This document shows positions 5,911-7,503 of a stretch of DNA of 7,503 nucleotides, one piece after another. The DNA comes from Acd1 sp049973945 (GTDB lineage Archaea > Thermoproteota > Thermoprotei_A > Sulfolobales > Sulfolobaceae), in contig JBMFJH010000033.1 in NCBI GenBank assembly GCA_049973945.1, forward strand, positions 1-7,503. Direction: 5' to 3'. The notes beneath the pieces were generated by a model. It was not told where the DNA came from, searched no databases, and saw nothing but the letters and a program-made list of their open reading frames with translations. The position numbers and the translations under genes are program-made. Position 1 is the stretch's first letter, and every line of letters starts with the position of its first letter.

Positions 5911-6470
5911 TAGAAAGGGGAGGCGGTAACAAGAAAGCGCTTTATGCCTCCTTAGTCCTGCTCGTTGCGGTTCTGAATCCCATAGTAGAAGAGCTTTACT
6001 CGGAGAGCCCAACCCCACTGATGGTCTCGCATTACGCGTTAGCGTTCTCAGGAGGGCTGATTGGATACTACTACTTCAGGGCAAGGAAGAGCTTCCTGGC
6101 CTACCTGGGTTCCGCGCTAATCATACTCTGGCACTACCCAGACCTTTACGTGTTGAGCGGAATCGACCTGCTGTACAGATCCCTAGATTTGATATCCGTG
6201 TTCCTCGGCGGGTTCCTCATTGGAGCTTCAGTTCACTCGATGAAATACGCGGAGAAACTCGTCCTGCTGGTGCTCTGGTTGATCGGGGACACGACGCTAG
6301 GTATAGCGTTGCTAGCTGCCTACCCAGTGTACTCTAATCCGCCCGTGAGCTTCTCGCCGTGGACCCCAGGGTCTCAACAGCTAACGGGATTTGTAATGAT
6401 GGCAATAATGATGGGCATCCTGGGCTTCATACTCTTCAAAGCCTTCAAACAGTTCAGACTGGTTTTCTAA
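5907..6470 (+). CDS. DUF1404-like membrane protein resembling CtaG (caa3) oxidase-assembly factors
   Basis: This 187-residue integral membrane protein has about five or six hydrophobic segments (roughly 11-27, 38-56, 63-80, 91-107, 115-139 and 159-179). I judge it a member of the DUF1404 group known from Sulfolobales. Several elements recall the CtaG (caa3) family, whose Bacillus members help build the copper centre of cytochrome oxidase. These are MVSHYALAF (39-47), LWHYPDLY (74-81, compare LWHxPxLY), and SPWTPGSQQLTGFVMM (150-165, compare DQQLAGLIMW). Candidate metal ligands are H42, H76 and H110 plus several Met. The EHL motif of CtaG is replaced by SLDL (92-95), so if related it is divergent. 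The ATG lies in the 4-bp overlap with the FAH-family stop, so translation is coupled. Its stop overlaps the stop of the convergent AAA gene. Confidence 0.75.
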   Translation: MIERGGGNKKALYASLVLLVAVLNPIVEELYSESPTPLMVSHYALAFSGGLIGYYYFRARKSFLAYLGSALIILWHYPDLYVLSGIDLLYRSLDLISVFLGGFLIGASVHSMKYAEKLVLLVLWLIGDTTLGIALLAAYPVYSNPPVSFSPWTPGSQQLTGFVMMAIMMGILGFILFKAFKQFRLVF

Positions 6471-7503
6471 CCTCTTTGAGTCCTTCTCCAGGTTTCGTAC
6501 ATGGTGAGAACTGTGGGGTTAAGCGATGGTTTAACGTTCTTCAAAACTGCTTCGAAGTCCTCTTTAGTCACCCTTGTCCTAACAGCGCCTCTCTCGAGCG
6601 CCTCCTTCATCATGTTTCTCCTTACCTCGTCGACTACCGCCTTCAGGTCGGCTGGAGTGAAGTACTCCGTCCTTGCAGCCACGTAGTCTACTGTAGACTC
6701 GTCGTACTCAAGACCCTTTAACAACACTTTTAGCACGGCCTTCCTCCCTTCCAAGTCGGGCGGAGGGACGTAGATCAGCTTGTCAAACCTGCCTGGCCTA
6801 AGCAACGCGGGGTCTAAGTCCCAGGGCCTGTTAGTTGTCGCCAGAACCACGACGTCTTCAAGCTCCCTGATCCCGTCCATTTGAACCAGGAGCTCAGTGA
6901 GGGCACCCCTCCACTCGTTAGCTTCCCTCACCCTCGTCCACGAGTCTATCTCGTCGATGAAGAGTACCGATGGGGCGTACTCCCTCGCTAGGGCGAACTT
7001 CTCCGAAATGACTTTAGGGGCCTCGAAAGGCCCGACCCTCGCCAGCTCCTCGTGGGAAAGGATTATGAAGGAAGCGTTCAGCTCCGATGCCAGGGCCTTG
7101 GCCAAGCTGGTCTTCCCTGTACCTGGAGGGCCGTAGAGTAAAACTCCCTTAGCCGGCTTGACCCCTAAGGCTTTGGCCAGTTCCCTGTGCTTTATTGGTA
7201 TTTCTATCGCCTCCTTTAGCTCCTTCTTTACGTTTTCCAGGTCGCCCAGGTCGTCCCACTTAACGTCCTTAACCAGGTAGGGCTTCTCGGCCACCTTGTG
7301 CCTCGAGTACTTCTTTGCTATGTCCTCGAACTTCAGTAAAGTCTGCAGACTTATGGAGGGTTTGTAGGACTGTAGCTCCCTCAAGTAGTCCTCCGTGATC
7401 GGCCTCCTTTTCTCGCCGAGCTCGACCTTGTTCCTGACAGCCTCGGCCACGGCCTTTATGTCTGCGGGGGAGAGCCTGTTGCTCACCTTGGCCAAAGTCT
7501 CGT
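6467..7503 (-). CDS. Tandem AAA ATPase (Cdc48/VAT-like), end of D1 plus complete D2; 5' end outside window
   Basis: Numbered from the TTG at 7495, the segment has 342 residues, but the frame is open to base 7503, so the true start lies off the edge. Residues 1-66 are the helical lid of a first AAA module: LSPADIKAVAEAVRNK (8-23) repeats as FTPADLKAVVDEVRRN (269-284), and YKPSISLQTLL as VKPSLNPTVLT. Residues about 78-325 are a full second module. It has Walker A GPPGTGKT (122-129), Walker B VLFIDEID (177-184, D181/E182), sensor-1 N222 in ATTNRP, and arginine fingers R233 and R236 in LRPGRFD. This predicts an active hexameric ATPase that remodels or unfolds proteins. The pore loop is odd: ELARVGPFEAP (150-160) has Arg where Cdc48 has an aromatic (KWVG/KYVG) and is about two residues longer. 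No MIT domain is visible, so it does not look like CdvC/Vps4. It ends in a 4-bp tail-to-tail overlap with the DUF1404-like gene. Confidence 0.88.
   Translation of the reverse strand, partial: ETLAKVSNRLSPADIKAVAEAVRNKVELGEKRRPITEDYLRELQSYKPSISLQTLLKFEDIAKKYSRHKVAEKPYLVKDVKWDDLGDLENVKKELKEAIEIPIKHRELAKALGVKPAKGVLLYGPPGTGKTSLAKALASELNASFIILSHEELARVGPFEAPKVISEKFALAREYAPSVLFIDEIDSWTRVREANEWRGALTELLVQMDGIRELEDVVVLATTNRPWDLDPALLRPGRFDKLIYVPPPDLEGRKAVLKVLLKGLEYDESTVDYVAARTEYFTPADLKAVVDEVRRNMMKEALERGAVRTRVTKEDFEAVLKNVKPSLNPTVLTMYETWRRTQRG

Noticed and set aside
6467..7503. Identity as CdvC/Vps4 of the Sulfolobales cell-division system
   Set aside because: CdvC has an N-terminal MIT domain and a single AAA module; here the N-terminal part is the lid of another AAA module, and no CdvB-like gene is near.

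Overview
The window looks like chromosomal DNA of a thermoacidophilic crenarchaeon of the order Sulfolobales. The evidence is an Sso10a-type winged-helix protein, a DUF1404-like membrane protein, a tandem AAA ATPase of Cdc48 style, GTG/TTG starts, and TATA boxes about 26 bp upstream of start codons, which is the leaderless-mRNA geometry. The coding DNA appears to be close to 50% G+C by eye, richer than classical Sulfolobus. This points to something like Metallosphaera or Sulfodiicoccus, but the sequence alone does not settle the genus. No insertion sequence, CRISPR array, tRNA or rRNA was seen.

Layout. (1) 2-952 (+): the 3' part of an ABC-transporter permease of the MacB/FtsX type, cut by the left edge. 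(2) 1049-1381 (-): a small Sso10a-like winged-helix DNA-binding protein with its own leaderless promoter. (3) 1382-1717: 336 bp without a protein gene. Its right end holds a candidate C/D-box guide RNA on the + strand, with a nested hairpin. (4) 1718-3775/3793 (-): a polytopic membrane protein of about 15 segments, with a Met/His-rich external loop and a C-terminal two-cluster ferredoxin domain, loosely NapH/NosR-like. (5) 3836-5026 (-): a soluble protein I do not recognise. (6) 5027-5070: a 44-bp divergent promoter region with interlocked core promoters. (7) 5071-5910 and 5907-6470 (+): a fumarylacetoacetate-hydrolase family enzyme translationally coupled to a DUF1404/CtaG-like membrane protein. 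(8) 6467-7503 (-): the C-terminal two thirds or so of a tandem AAA ATPase, cut by the right edge and overlapping the DUF1404-like gene tail to tail by 4 bp.

How the genes may work together. The most suggestive theme is membrane electron transfer and metal handling. The polyferredoxin protein would join cytoplasmic Fe-S clusters to an extracytoplasmic loop that looks made for copper or another soft metal. About 2.1 kb further right (from its start) lies a membrane protein resembling the CtaG copper/oxidase-assembly family. They are on opposite strands in separate transcription units, so a functional link is inference only. The other genes look like ordinary chromosomal neighbours. Both edge genes are incomplete: their reading frames stay open to the window ends, so the first start codons inside the window should not be taken as true starts.
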